Under the pieces are notes generated by a model. The model was not told the DNA's origin and made no database searches. It saw only the letters and a program-made list of their open reading frames with translations. From NCBI GenBank assembly GCA_036377055.1, contig DASUZD010000221.1, forward strand, positions 1 to 17,427: a DNA stretch of 17,427 nt, read 5' to 3'. Position 1 is the first letter of the stretch. The number at the start of each line of letters is the position of its first letter. The translations under genes and the position numbers were made by a program. Shown here piece after piece: positions 1-6,334 of the stretch. Source of the stretch: DASUZD01 sp036377055. GTDB lineage: Bacteria; Actinomycetota; Thermoleophilia; Gaiellales; Gaiellaceae.

Positions 1-792
1 GTACGCGTGCTGGAAGGCCTGGGCGCGGTGGATCCGGCCCCGGCGTTCGCGCGCGAGCAGCGCGAGCAGGCAGACGGGTGCGAGCGTGAGGAGAAATGCG
101 TACCGCACTCGCTGGCTCTCGAGCGCCGCGAAGAAGCCGACTGGCGCAAGGAGCGCGTCGACCGTGTACACCCAGCCGAAGAAGGGCAGCAGCCGCCGTG
201 GTGAGATCCTGAACGCGAACCATTCGCGACCGGCGGAGGTCGCGAAGTCGAAGGCGAACTGCGCGGCCAGCGCGGCGACGTAGAGCGGCCACTGGCTCCA
301 CCGGGGCGCCGAGGCGCCGAACAGGCTGAGCAGGAGCGCCGGCGCGACCGCGTGCCAGCAGTTGCCGAGCAGCACCGTGAGACGCTGCGGGTGGCGGCGC
401 CGCTTGAGGCTGTCGACGATCCCCCCGAGCGCGTATCCGGCTGCGACGGAGAGCGGGACGACCGGCGGCGGCAGGAGGAAGAGCATCGGGACGAGGACGA
501 CCTGCGTGGGGACGGCCGAACCGGTCCCGACCTCGAACTCGATGCGCGACACGAGCGCGAGCGTCAGCACGAGCAGCAAGGCGGTCGCAGGCCGAAGCCG
601 AACCTCCCAGGGGAGGAGCGTCGCCATCGAGGTCGCCGCGGCCAGGAAGCCGCCGCCGAGGACGAGCGACGTCCACCGCTCGCGGCCACTCAGCCGTGTC
701 CGCGACCGCGAGCGGGCCTCCGTCAGGAGCGCCTCGTCCGCCGGCTTCGGGATGGCGCTACTCGCCCTTGAACGGGTCGACGTAGACGTCAT
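1..792 (-). CDS. Partial multi-pass membrane protein, probable N-terminus of an HD-GYP-type signalling protein
   Basis: The frame is open from an ATG at 792 to the window edge, giving 264 residues with the C-terminus missing. The start is supported by GGAGG four bases upstream. Hydrophobic segments lie near residues 42-60, 69-82, 97-123, 138-159, 169-183, 201-223 and 231-247, so this is an integral membrane sensor-like region. The last residues (LARERRGRIHRAQ, about 247-257) form a charged helix after the final membrane segment. From memory, this layout precedes HD-GYP phosphodiesterase domains in Thermoleophilia proteins, which would make this a cyclic-di-GMP or related hydrolase; that part is inference because the catalytic domain is outside the window. 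The gene overlaps the end of the upstream secreted-protein gene by 35 bases, so the two are probably co-transcribed. A GGDEF or histidine kinase output domain is also possible. Confidence 0.7.
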   Translation of the reverse strand, partial: MTSTSTRSRASSAIPKPADEALLTEARSRSRTRLSGRERWTSLVLGGGFLAAATSMATLLPWEVRLRPATALLLVLTLALVSRIEFEVGTGSAVPTQVVLVPMLFLLPPPVVPLSVAAGYALGGIVDSLKRRRHPQRLTVLLGNCWHAVAPALLLSLFGASAPRWSQWPLYVAALAAQFAFDFATSAGREWFAFRISPRRLLPFFGWVYTVDALLAPVGFFAALESQRVRYAFLLTLAPVCLLALLARERRGRIHRAQAFQHAY

Positions 793-1390
793 CGATCCTC
801 CACTCGCTCGAGCTCCCCTGCGGCGTGAACCGGAACGCGACGTTCGCCGTCCCGTCCGTGACGAGCGGTAGAAGCGTCAGGTTCGCCAGGAGCGCGACCG
901 GTGGCGTCGGCTGCCACGACCAGCCTCCGAAGAGCGTGGCGACCGTAACCGCGCGCGGCTGGCCGAGGAGATCCGTGTAGAGCGCCTCGACCTTAAGCGT
1001 CGAGAACGGCGAGCCCAGGTTGCGCGCGAAGAACCGCAGGTCCGGCGAGGTCAAGTCGACGCACGTGCCGCTCGTCGTCGCGGACGACCCCCGCGGGAGC
1101 GACAGCGAGCTCGAGTCACGCGCGCCGTGGACGTAGAAGCTCTCGTTCTCGGACGCGATCGTCGCACCGCCGTCCAGGCTCCAGCCGGACGCGCCGGATT
1201 CGAGACCGCCGTTCGGGACCAGCGCGTAGCTCGCGAAGTCGAGCCAGGGCGCGAACGGCTGCGTATACGTGTCGTCGCAAGCCGCGGCCAGTCCGTCCGT
1301 CGTCGCCGCCGTGGCCGGCGCGGCGAGCGTGAGCACGAGCGCGCCGGCGGCCAAGACTCGGACGCCGAGACCCCACGCCTTCGACAGCAT
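758..1390 (-). CDS. Secreted protein of unknown function, beta-sandwich-like
   Basis: This 210-residue protein begins with a clear signal peptide (residues 1 to about 28: charged start, Leu/Val/Ala core, then AAPATA before the probable cut), so it is exported. The mature part is rich in Gly, Ser, Thr and aromatic residues, with two cysteines (in ACDD and GTCVD) that could pair. It ends in SEWRIDDVYVDPF, an ending I associate with extracellular jelly-roll or LamG-like folds where the last strand follows a Trp; this is resemblance only. The ATG at 1390 has a strong AAGGAGAG ribosome binding site just upstream. Its stop lies inside the 5' end of the membrane-sensor gene downstream, suggesting one transcription unit. 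I do not recognise a named family. Confidence 0.8.
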   Translation of the reverse strand: MLSKAWGLGVRVLAAGALVLTLAAPATAATTDGLAAACDDTYTQPFAPWLDFASYALVPNGGLESGASGWSLDGGATIASENESFYVHGARDSSSLSLPRGSSATTSGTCVDLTSPDLRFFARNLGSPFSTLKVEALYTDLLGQPRAVTVATLFGGWSWQPTPPVALLANLTLLPLVTDGTANVAFRFTPQGSSSEWRIDDVYVDPFKGE

Positions 1391-1494
1391 TCTCTCTCCT
1401 TCCGCAGTGGCCGCGACTTACCGACGCAGCGTGGTGGCAGACACCGCGTTCGGGCATCCCCCTTCCGCGCTATCTCTCGCGAGCGCTTCGGCCT

Positions 1495-2367
1495 TTAGGC
1501 CGCCGCTGAGGTCTCGCCGACGTCCACGGCACTGGGACGTCTCGCGCGAGGCCGGCGAAGGGAGCGCTCGTCGGCTCGGACAAGCCCGTCGCAGTAGGCG
1601 ACCGCGACCGCCTGCGCACGGCTATGCACGTCGAGCTTCGCGAGGATCCGTTGGATGTGCGTCTCGACCGTCTTCTCGCTGATCACGAGGTCGCCGGCGA
1701 TCTCGGTCTGGTCGAGGCCGCGCGCGAGCAGGATCAGCACCTCGTGCTCGCGAGGCGTCAGCTGACCGAGGGAGGCGGACGGTGCGGCGGCCGCTACGGG
1801 CGCTGCTTTCGGAAGCAGCCTTTCCACGCGCGCGCGCAACTCCTCCGGATGGAAGGGCTTGACGATGTAGTCGTCCGCTCCGAGCAGGAGGCCGCTGGCC
1901 GAGTCGAGCGGGTCCGTGCGCTCGCCCGAGACGAAGACGACGGGTAGGTCGGGGCCGACGAGGGTGCGGAGATCGCGCAGGAGCGAGTATCCGCCGCGCC
2001 TGGGGAGACAGACGTCGAGCACGACGAGGTCCGGGGTCTCCTCGCTGGCCGCGACGAGCGCCTCGTCGCCGGTCGATGCCTCTCTGACCGAGTGGCCGGC
2101 AGCGTCGAGCACGCTCGCGATGAGCGCCCGCACGCCAGGATCGTCGTCGACGACGAGTATCGAGCCGCAGTGAATTTTCCTACCCCCACTTCGGTGGATC
2201 TCCTCTTCATGTAGTGCAGAAGCGGCGACGTTGCAAGAGCTGCATACGGCGACGGCCGTACGTCGACCTCCCGACGAACCTGTAGAGCCGCCCCGAAAAG
2301 ATCCGGCAATCGCCTGGTTTCGAGGCCGATTCGCGTCCCTAGCCTCAGTTGTGGGGTGCGTATCCAC
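1495..2367 (-). CDS. NarL/FixJ-type response regulator (receiver plus LuxR HTH), start uncertain
   Basis: Residue numbers follow the only in-frame standard start, a GTG at 2367 (290 residues). A receiver domain spans about 69-186: acidic triad D74-D76, phospho-acceptor D118 in VVLDVCLP, S147 in VFVSG in place of the usual Thr/Ser, and K170 in IVKPF. A LuxR-type helix-turn-helix spans about 203-258 (LTPREHEVLILLARG, then SEKTVETHIQRILAKL). It should be a DNA-binding transcription factor activated by phosphorylation; no histidine kinase lies beside it. Residues 1-65 look non-coding and would fill the whole divergent promoter region. No ATG, GTG or TTG occurs in frame nearer the receiver; an ATT at 2175 sits behind GGGGGTAGGAA. 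The real start may therefore be unusual, or a base may be missing near 2160. A 30-residue Arg-rich tail follows the HTH. Confidence 0.85.
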   Translation of the reverse strand: MDTHPTTEARDANRPRNQAIAGSFRGGSTGSSGGRRTAVAVCSSCNVAASALHEEEIHRSGGRKIHCGSILVVDDDPGVRALIASVLDAAGHSVREASTGDEALVAASEETPDLVVLDVCLPRRGGYSLLRDLRTLVGPDLPVVFVSGERTDPLDSASGLLLGADDYIVKPFHPEELRARVERLLPKAAPVAAAAPSASLGQLTPREHEVLILLARGLDQTEIAGDLVISEKTVETHIQRILAKLDVHSRAQAVAVAYCDGLVRADERSLRRPRARRPSAVDVGETSAAA

Positions 2368-2384
2368 AAGGGAGGGACAGGGTC
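2176..2384. promoter_or_regulatory. Divergent intergenic region between response regulator and repeat protein
   Basis: About 200 bases separate the receiver-coding start from the start of the repeat-protein gene on the other strand, so promoters for both should lie here. I see no convincing -35/-10 pair. A possible leader hairpin on the + strand lies at 2308-2331: arms AATCGCCT and AGGCCGATT with one bulged C and the loop GGTTTCG. The + strand gene has a GGGAGG ribosome binding site at 2370-2375, nine bases before its GTG. The response regulator is a natural candidate to bind here, but no operator can be shown from sequence alone. Confidence 0.35.
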
Positions 2385-5300
2385 GTGAACCGGAGGATCT
2401 GGAAGCTTTCGTCTGCGCGGAGGCCGAGCCCGCTGCTTCTGCTCGCGCTCGTCGTCGCCGCTGCCGCGCTCGTGACGGCCGGCGCGCTGGGCGCCAATCC
2501 CGCCGCCAACCTCGACCAGTGCGCGAACTTCGCCGCGAACCCGCCGGGGCCGACGAGCTGCTCGAGCTCCGATCCGACTGACTGGGTGAACGGCAACCTC
2601 GGCGCGAGCAAGGCGCAGTACTTCGAGGGCGACTCGATCCCGTACCGGCTCCGGTTCTCGAACCTGAGCCTCGGATCGCACAAGGTCACGATCGAGTGGG
2701 ATACGACGCAGGGCGGCAAGCACGCGCTCGACTACCTGACGACCTTCAACCGGACGGTCGCGGCCGCGAACCCATGCGCAGGCGTGTCGGGCTGCGGCTC
2801 TCCGACCACATTTGCGATACCGCAGGATCCCAACGTCGTCGGGGCCGGGGTCACGCCGGTCGCGGGGAACTTCACGCTCTACAATGGGACGATCACGGCC
2901 GTGAGCGCGTACACGCTCAGCGGAGCGTACTCCGGGAACAGCTCGACGCGCGTCACGATCACCTTCACCGCGAGCACCGCGAGCCCAGTCCTTGCCTGGG
3001 GCGGCCACATCGCGACGCGCCTCAACTGGGGCTCGGGCTTCTCGGCGGTCGCTATCTCCGGCTCCCCGTTCCACACGCGGCTGATCGACCTCGACGGCGG
3101 TGGCGGCAACCAGGACCGCTCGCTCTCGAGCGACGCGGTCGTCTTCCCCGGCTCGATCACGATCGTGAAGAAGGCATCGCCCCAGACCGCGACGTCCTTC
3201 GCCTACACGGCGTCGCCTGCGCCGCTCGGCAACTTCTCGCTCGTCGACGACGGGACCTCCGCGAACACGAAGGCGTTCTCGAACATCACCAGCTTCCAGA
3301 GCTACACGGTCACCGAGGGCAGTGTCTCCGGCTGGACGCTCACGGGGATCTCGTGTGCGGTCACGAGCCCGAACGGCGGCACGCAGACACAGTCGGGCTC
3401 CACCGAGACGATCAACCTGAAAGAGGGCGAGAACGTCACGTGCACGTACAGCAACACCCGGCAGGCTGCCCACCTGATCGTGATCAAGCACGTGATCAAC
3501 GACAACGGCGGCTCGAAGTCGGCGGCCGACTTCACCATGACGGTGGCCGGCACCGCCGTCGCCGGCGGCACGACCTCGTTCAGCGGCGCCGAGTCGCCGG
3601 GAACGGATCTCGCGCTCGCGCCGGGCAGCTACTCCGTCAGCGAGAGCAGCGTCTCCGGCTACAGCGGAAGCCTTTCCAGCGACTGCTCCGGCTCGATCAG
3701 CGCCGGCCAGACGAAGACCTGCACGGTGACGAACGACGACCAGGCCGCGCACCTGATCGTGGTCAAGCACGTGGTCAACGACAACGGCGGCTCGAAGTCG
3801 GCGGCCGACTTCACGATGAGCGTGATCGGCAGCTCGCCCAGCCCGAGCAGCTTCCCCGGCGCGGAGGCTCCCGGGACGAACGTCACGCTCGGCGCCGGCA
3901 GCTACTCGGTCGGCGAGAGCGCGCTCTCCGGCTACGCGGCGAGCTACTCGGCCGACTGCGCGGGCTCGATCGCGAACGGCCAGACGAAGACGTGCACCGT
4001 CACGAACGACGACGTCGCGCCGAAGCTCGTCGTCGTCAAGCACGTGATCAACGACAACGGCGGCTCGAAGTCGGCGGCCGACTTCACGATGAGCGTGACG
4101 GGCACCTCGGCGAGCCCGAGCAGCTTCGCGGGCGCCGAGGCCCCGGGGACGCAGGTCGCGCTCAAGGCCGGCAGCTACTCGGTCGGCGAGAGCGGCCCGT
4201 CCGGCTATGCCGCGAGCTACTCCGCCAACTGCTCCGGCTCGATCGCGGTCGGCGAGACGAAGACGTGCACCGTCACGAACGACGACGTCCAGCCGAAGCT
4301 GATCGTGATCAAGCACGTGGTCAACGACAACGGCGGCTCGAAGTCGGCGGCCGACTTCACGATGAGCGTCACCGGCAGCTCGCCGAGCCCGAGCAGCTTC
4401 GCGGGCGCCGAGGCCCCGGGGACGCAGGTCGCGCTCAACGCCGGCAGCTACTCGGTCGGCGAGAGCGGCCCGTCGGGCTATTCCGCGAGCTACTCGGCCG
4501 ACTGCTCCGGCTCGCTCGGCGTCGGCGAGACGAAGACGTGCACGGTCACGAACGACGACCAGTCCGGGCGCCTGATCGTGGTCAAGCACGTGGTCAACGA
4601 CAACGGCGGCTCGAAGTCGGCGGCCGACTTCACGATGAGCGTGATCGGCAGCTCGCCGAGCCCGAGCAGCTTCCCGGGCGCCGAGTCGCCGGGCACGAAC
4701 GTCGCCCTCAACGCCGGCAGCTACGCCGTTGGCGAGAGCGGCCTCTCGGGCTATGCCGCCGAGTACTCCGCCGACTGCAGCGGCTCGATCGCGAACGGTG
4801 AGACGAAGACGTGCGTCGTGACGAACGACGACGTCCAGCCGAAGCTGATCGTGATCAAGCACGTCGACAACTCGAACGGCGGCTCGAAGACCGCCGCTGA
4901 CTTCACGATGAGCGTCACGGGCTCTTCGCCGAGCCCGAGCAGCTTTGCCGGCGGCGAGGCGCCGGGCACGACCGTCGCGCTCAACGCGGGCAGCTACTCC
5001 GTCTCCGAGAGCGGGCCTCTGGCAAGCTACTCGTCGAGCCTTTCGGCCGACTGCTCCGGCTCGATCGCCGTCGGCGAGACGAAGACGTGCACGGTCACCA
5101 ACACGCACACGAAGGCCGAGACCAGCACCTCGACGGCACAGCGGCTGCTGCCGAACGACTCGGCGACGATCAGCGGTCGCGATCCGGTCGGCGGGAAGGC
5201 GAAGTTCGAGCTCTTCGCTCCGAACGACGCCAGCTGCAGCGGCGCCCCGGCCTACTCGCAGACGGTCGACGTCGTGGACGGCAAGGCGAGCACGTCGAAC

Positions 5301-5423
5301 ACGGACTTCTTCGCCTCGACCGAGGGCACCTGGCGCTGGCGCGTCAGCTACCTCGGCGACGACGAGAACCAGCCGTCGACGAGCGCCTGCGGCGTCGAGC
5401 AGTTCACGATCGCGAACGACTAG
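2385..5423 (+). CDS. Large secreted protein with six tandem prealbumin-like (SpaA-type) repeats
   Basis: I chose GTG 2385 (1012 residues) because GGGAGG lies nine bases upstream and the signal peptide then starts normally. An in-frame TTG at 2349 would add 12 uncharacteristic residues. Layout: signal peptide 1-37; N-terminal domain about 38-257; one divergent beta-domain about 258-360 (starting ITIVKKASP); six tandem repeats 361-909, each starting near LIVIKHV, carrying NGGSKSAADFTM and closing with KTCTVTND; and an Ig-like C-terminal domain 910-1012. The repeats resemble the SpaA/prealbumin-like folds that build stalks in surface proteins. No LPXTG motif or C-terminal membrane anchor is present, so it is probably secreted or non-covalently held. 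Each repeat has two cysteines (near DCSGS and KTCTV) that could form a disulfide. The role is likely structural or adhesive; a ligand cannot be inferred. A hairpin terminator follows. Confidence 0.9.
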   Translation: MNRRIWKLSSARRPSPLLLLALVVAAAALVTAGALGANPAANLDQCANFAANPPGPTSCSSSDPTDWVNGNLGASKAQYFEGDSIPYRLRFSNLSLGSHKVTIEWDTTQGGKHALDYLTTFNRTVAAANPCAGVSGCGSPTTFAIPQDPNVVGAGVTPVAGNFTLYNGTITAVSAYTLSGAYSGNSSTRVTITFTASTASPVLAWGGHIATRLNWGSGFSAVAISGSPFHTRLIDLDGGGGNQDRSLSSDAVVFPGSITIVKKASPQTATSFAYTASPAPLGNFSLVDDGTSANTKAFSNITSFQSYTVTEGSVSGWTLTGISCAVTSPNGGTQTQSGSTETINLKEGENVTCTYSNTRQAAHLIVIKHVINDNGGSKSAADFTMTVAGTAVAGGTTSFSGAESPGTDLALAPGSYSVSESSVSGYSGSLSSDCSGSISAGQTKTCTVTNDDQAAHLIVVKHVVNDNGGSKSAADFTMSVIGSSPSPSSFPGAEAPGTNVTLGAGSYSVGESALSGYAASYSADCAGSIANGQTKTCTVTNDDVAPKLVVVKHVINDNGGSKSAADFTMSVTGTSASPSSFAGAEAPGTQVALKAGSYSVGESGPSGYAASYSANCSGSIAVGETKTCTVTNDDVQPKLIVIKHVVNDNGGSKSAADFTMSVTGSSPSPSSFAGAEAPGTQVALNAGSYSVGESGPSGYSASYSADCSGSLGVGETKTCTVTNDDQSGRLIVVKHVVNDNGGSKSAADFTMSVIGSSPSPSSFPGAESPGTNVALNAGSYAVGESGLSGYAAEYSADCSGSIANGETKTCVVTNDDVQPKLIVIKHVDNSNGGSKTAADFTMSVTGSSPSPSSFAGGEAPGTTVALNAGSYSVSESGPLASYSSSLSADCSGSIAVGETKTCTVTNTHTKAETSTSTAQRLLPNDSATISGRDPVGGKAKFELFAPNDASCSGAPAYSQTVDVVDGKASTSNTDFFASTEGTWRWRVSYLGDDENQPSTSACGVEQFTIAND
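3465..5111 (+). repeat. Six in-frame tandem coding repeats, mostly 273 bp
   Basis: Units start at 3465, 3744, 4017, 4290, 4563 and 4836. The first is 279 bp, the next four are exactly 273 bp, and the last is one codon longer. A block encoding NDNGGSKSAADFTM is nearly identical at the DNA level in units 1-5. Unit 6 has diverged (DNSNGGSKTAADF). Units 2 and 5 share SVIGSSPSPSSFPG, while units 3, 4 and 6 have an SVTG...PSSFAG version. Such an alternating pattern suggests duplication of unit pairs or gene conversion. Confidence 0.92.
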
Positions 5424-5435
5424 GACGGCCCAGAC

Positions 5436-5472
5436 GAGCGGGAGCGGCGGGACGGTCCCGCCGCTCTCGCTC
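5436..5472. terminator. Strong hairpin, probable bidirectional terminator
   Basis: The 17-base arm at 5436-5452 (starting GAGCGGGAGC) is complementary to 5456-5472 with a single G-U type mismatch, around a three-base CGG loop. It lies between the stop of the repeat-protein gene at 5423 and the stop of the convergent CHRD gene at 5485, so it can serve both strands. There is no U-run, as is common for hairpin terminators in GC-rich actinobacteria. Confidence 0.75.
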
Positions 5473-5484
5473 ACGAGCTGGGTG

Positions 5485-5946
5485 CTACCGCAGCTGGCCG
5501 CGAATCGCGCCGCCCGTGAACGCCGTCGTGTGGTAGTTCACGTAGTAGGCGCTCGGGTTGGCGCAGAGGGCGGCGCCGGTCGTGCCGGCATTCGGGGTCG
5601 CGACGCCCTTCTGCTTGATGTGACGTGCGGTGGTCGCCGGGCCGCCGAACAGCGGCACGACGATCGCGCCGGCGACGCCGACCGGCGCCTGGTGGACGTG
5701 GCCGGCGACGAACGTCTCGTGAGCCCTGTTCAGGATCTGCGTCTTGAACTGGATGGTGCCGTCGGTCCGCACCAGGATCCACGTGTGGCCCTTCGCGACC
5801 GACGTCGAGCCGGTCGTCTCGCTCTTCGCCGTCAGCTTTGCGTGCAGGACGCACGTGGCGCCCTTCGGGTTCTTCGCGGACACCGCGCTCGCGCTCAGCG
5901 CGACGACCGCGCAGGCCGCAATGACTAACGCAATCAAACGCCGCAT
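5485..5946 (-). CDS. Secreted CHRD-domain protein
   Basis: The protein has 153 residues. A signal peptide spans 1 to about 24 (MRRLIALVIAACAVVALS, cut near SAVSA). The rest matches the CHRD domain first noted in chordin: a strand at 54-72 (GHTWILVRTDGTIQF), the HxH motif GHVHQ at 82-86, IVVPLF at 95-100, YYVNYHT at 134-140 and the closing GGAIRGQL at 145-152. CHRD proteins are extracellular beta-rich proteins whose biochemical role in bacteria is not settled. Two cysteines, C32 and C128, could form a disulfide. The ATG at 5946 is preceded by GAGG six bases upstream and by GGGAG further up. It converges on the repeat-protein gene and diverges from the methyltransferase operon; no functional link to either is evident. 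Confidence 0.9.
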   Translation of the reverse strand: MRRLIALVIAACAVVALSASAVSAKNPKGATCVLHAKLTAKSETTGSTSVAKGHTWILVRTDGTIQFKTQILNRAHETFVAGHVHQAPVGVAGAIVVPLFGGPATTARHIKQKGVATPNAGTTGAALCANPSAYYVNYHTTAFTGGAIRGQLR

Positions 5947-6041
5947 CTCAGCCTCACTCCCTTCCCCTGGTTAGCTCCCGACAAAAACGTGCCCGGAGCA
6001 GCCGCTTTCTAACCGGACGAAATCGTAATTCCGCGCAACCA

Positions 6042-6070
6042 TTGACGCAATCCCGGCGACGGCGTAGCTT
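6042..6070 (+). promoter_or_regulatory. Probable housekeeping-type promoter of the borosin operon
   Basis: TTGACG at 6042-6047 and TAGCTT at 6065-6070 are separated by exactly 17 bases, close to the sigma-70-type consensus (TTGACA, TANNNT). Transcription would start near 6077, about 24 bases before the precursor ATG, leaving room for the GGGAGG ribosome binding site at 6089-6094. The site reads away from the CHRD gene. Confidence 0.6.
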
Positions 6071-6100
6071 CGAGTGGGGCCAACAATCGGGAGGTGTTCC

Positions 6101-6334
6101 ATGAGCGGCAATGGAGGCGAGCTCTCCAGCTTTCTGACGAAGCTGAGCGAGGACCCTGAGCTCCAGCAGAGATATATGTCGGACCCGAGAGGAACGCTTC
6201 GCGACGCGGGGGTGTCGGACGAGACGATCGACGTACTCTTGAGTCGCGATCTCGGCAAGATCAAGGCTGCTCTCGAAAGCGAGCTTCCGCCGGGGACCAT
6301 GGTGATGATGGTTCTCACCGAGTCGTTGCTCTGA
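6101..6334 (+). CDS. Split borosin precursor peptide (borosin-binding domain plus hydrophobic core)
   Basis: This 77-residue protein starts at ATG 6101, with GGGAGG six bases upstream. There is no signal peptide. Residues 8-60 look like the helical borosin-binding domain of SonA, the precursor of the Shewanella split borosin system. Shared features include LSxF near the start, the pattern SEDPELQQRYMSDP then a GVSDETID helix, and RDLGKIK at 49-55 matching SonA's GDMEKLK with a constant four-residue offset and no gaps. The C-terminal tail ELPPGTMVMMVLTESLL (61-77) would be the substrate segment. By the same offset, the SonA sites I recall as methylated (L63 and I65) fall on M67 and M69. The next gene, overlapping by four bases, encodes the matching methyltransferase. 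The family assignment is from remembered sequences; the modification sites are inference. If wrong, it is simply a small helical partner of that enzyme. Confidence 0.87.
   Translation: MSGNGGELSSFLTKLSEDPELQQRYMSDPRGTLRDAGVSDETIDVLLSRDLGKIKAALESELPPGTMVMMVLTESLL

Noticed and set aside
7..871. Several + strand frames in the first 900 bases
   Set aside because: They are Arg-rich shadows of the minus-strand membrane protein, which has clear hydrophobic segments and a ribosome binding site.
2696..4801. Long + strand frame of about 700 codons inside the repeat protein
   Set aside because: It is an out-of-frame Arg-rich shadow whose periodicity simply mirrors the 273-bp coding repeats.
3465..5111. 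Regular spacing reminiscent of a CRISPR array
   Set aside because: Units are 273 bp, in frame and coding throughout; there are no short repeats with unique spacers and no cas genes.
1794..5474. Very long minus-strand open frame (over 1200 codons) opposite the repeat protein
   Set aside because: It is Arg/Ala/Val-rich nonsense created by GC-rich codon bias opposite a repetitive gene, has no domain, and runs through the response regulator in another frame. The + strand protein has a signal peptide and recognisable repeats.
6074..6334. Upstream GTG 6074 as the precursor start
   Set aside because: It lies at or before the predicted transcription start, whereas ATG 6101 has GGGAGG at ideal distance and gives an N-terminus (MSG) like SonA.
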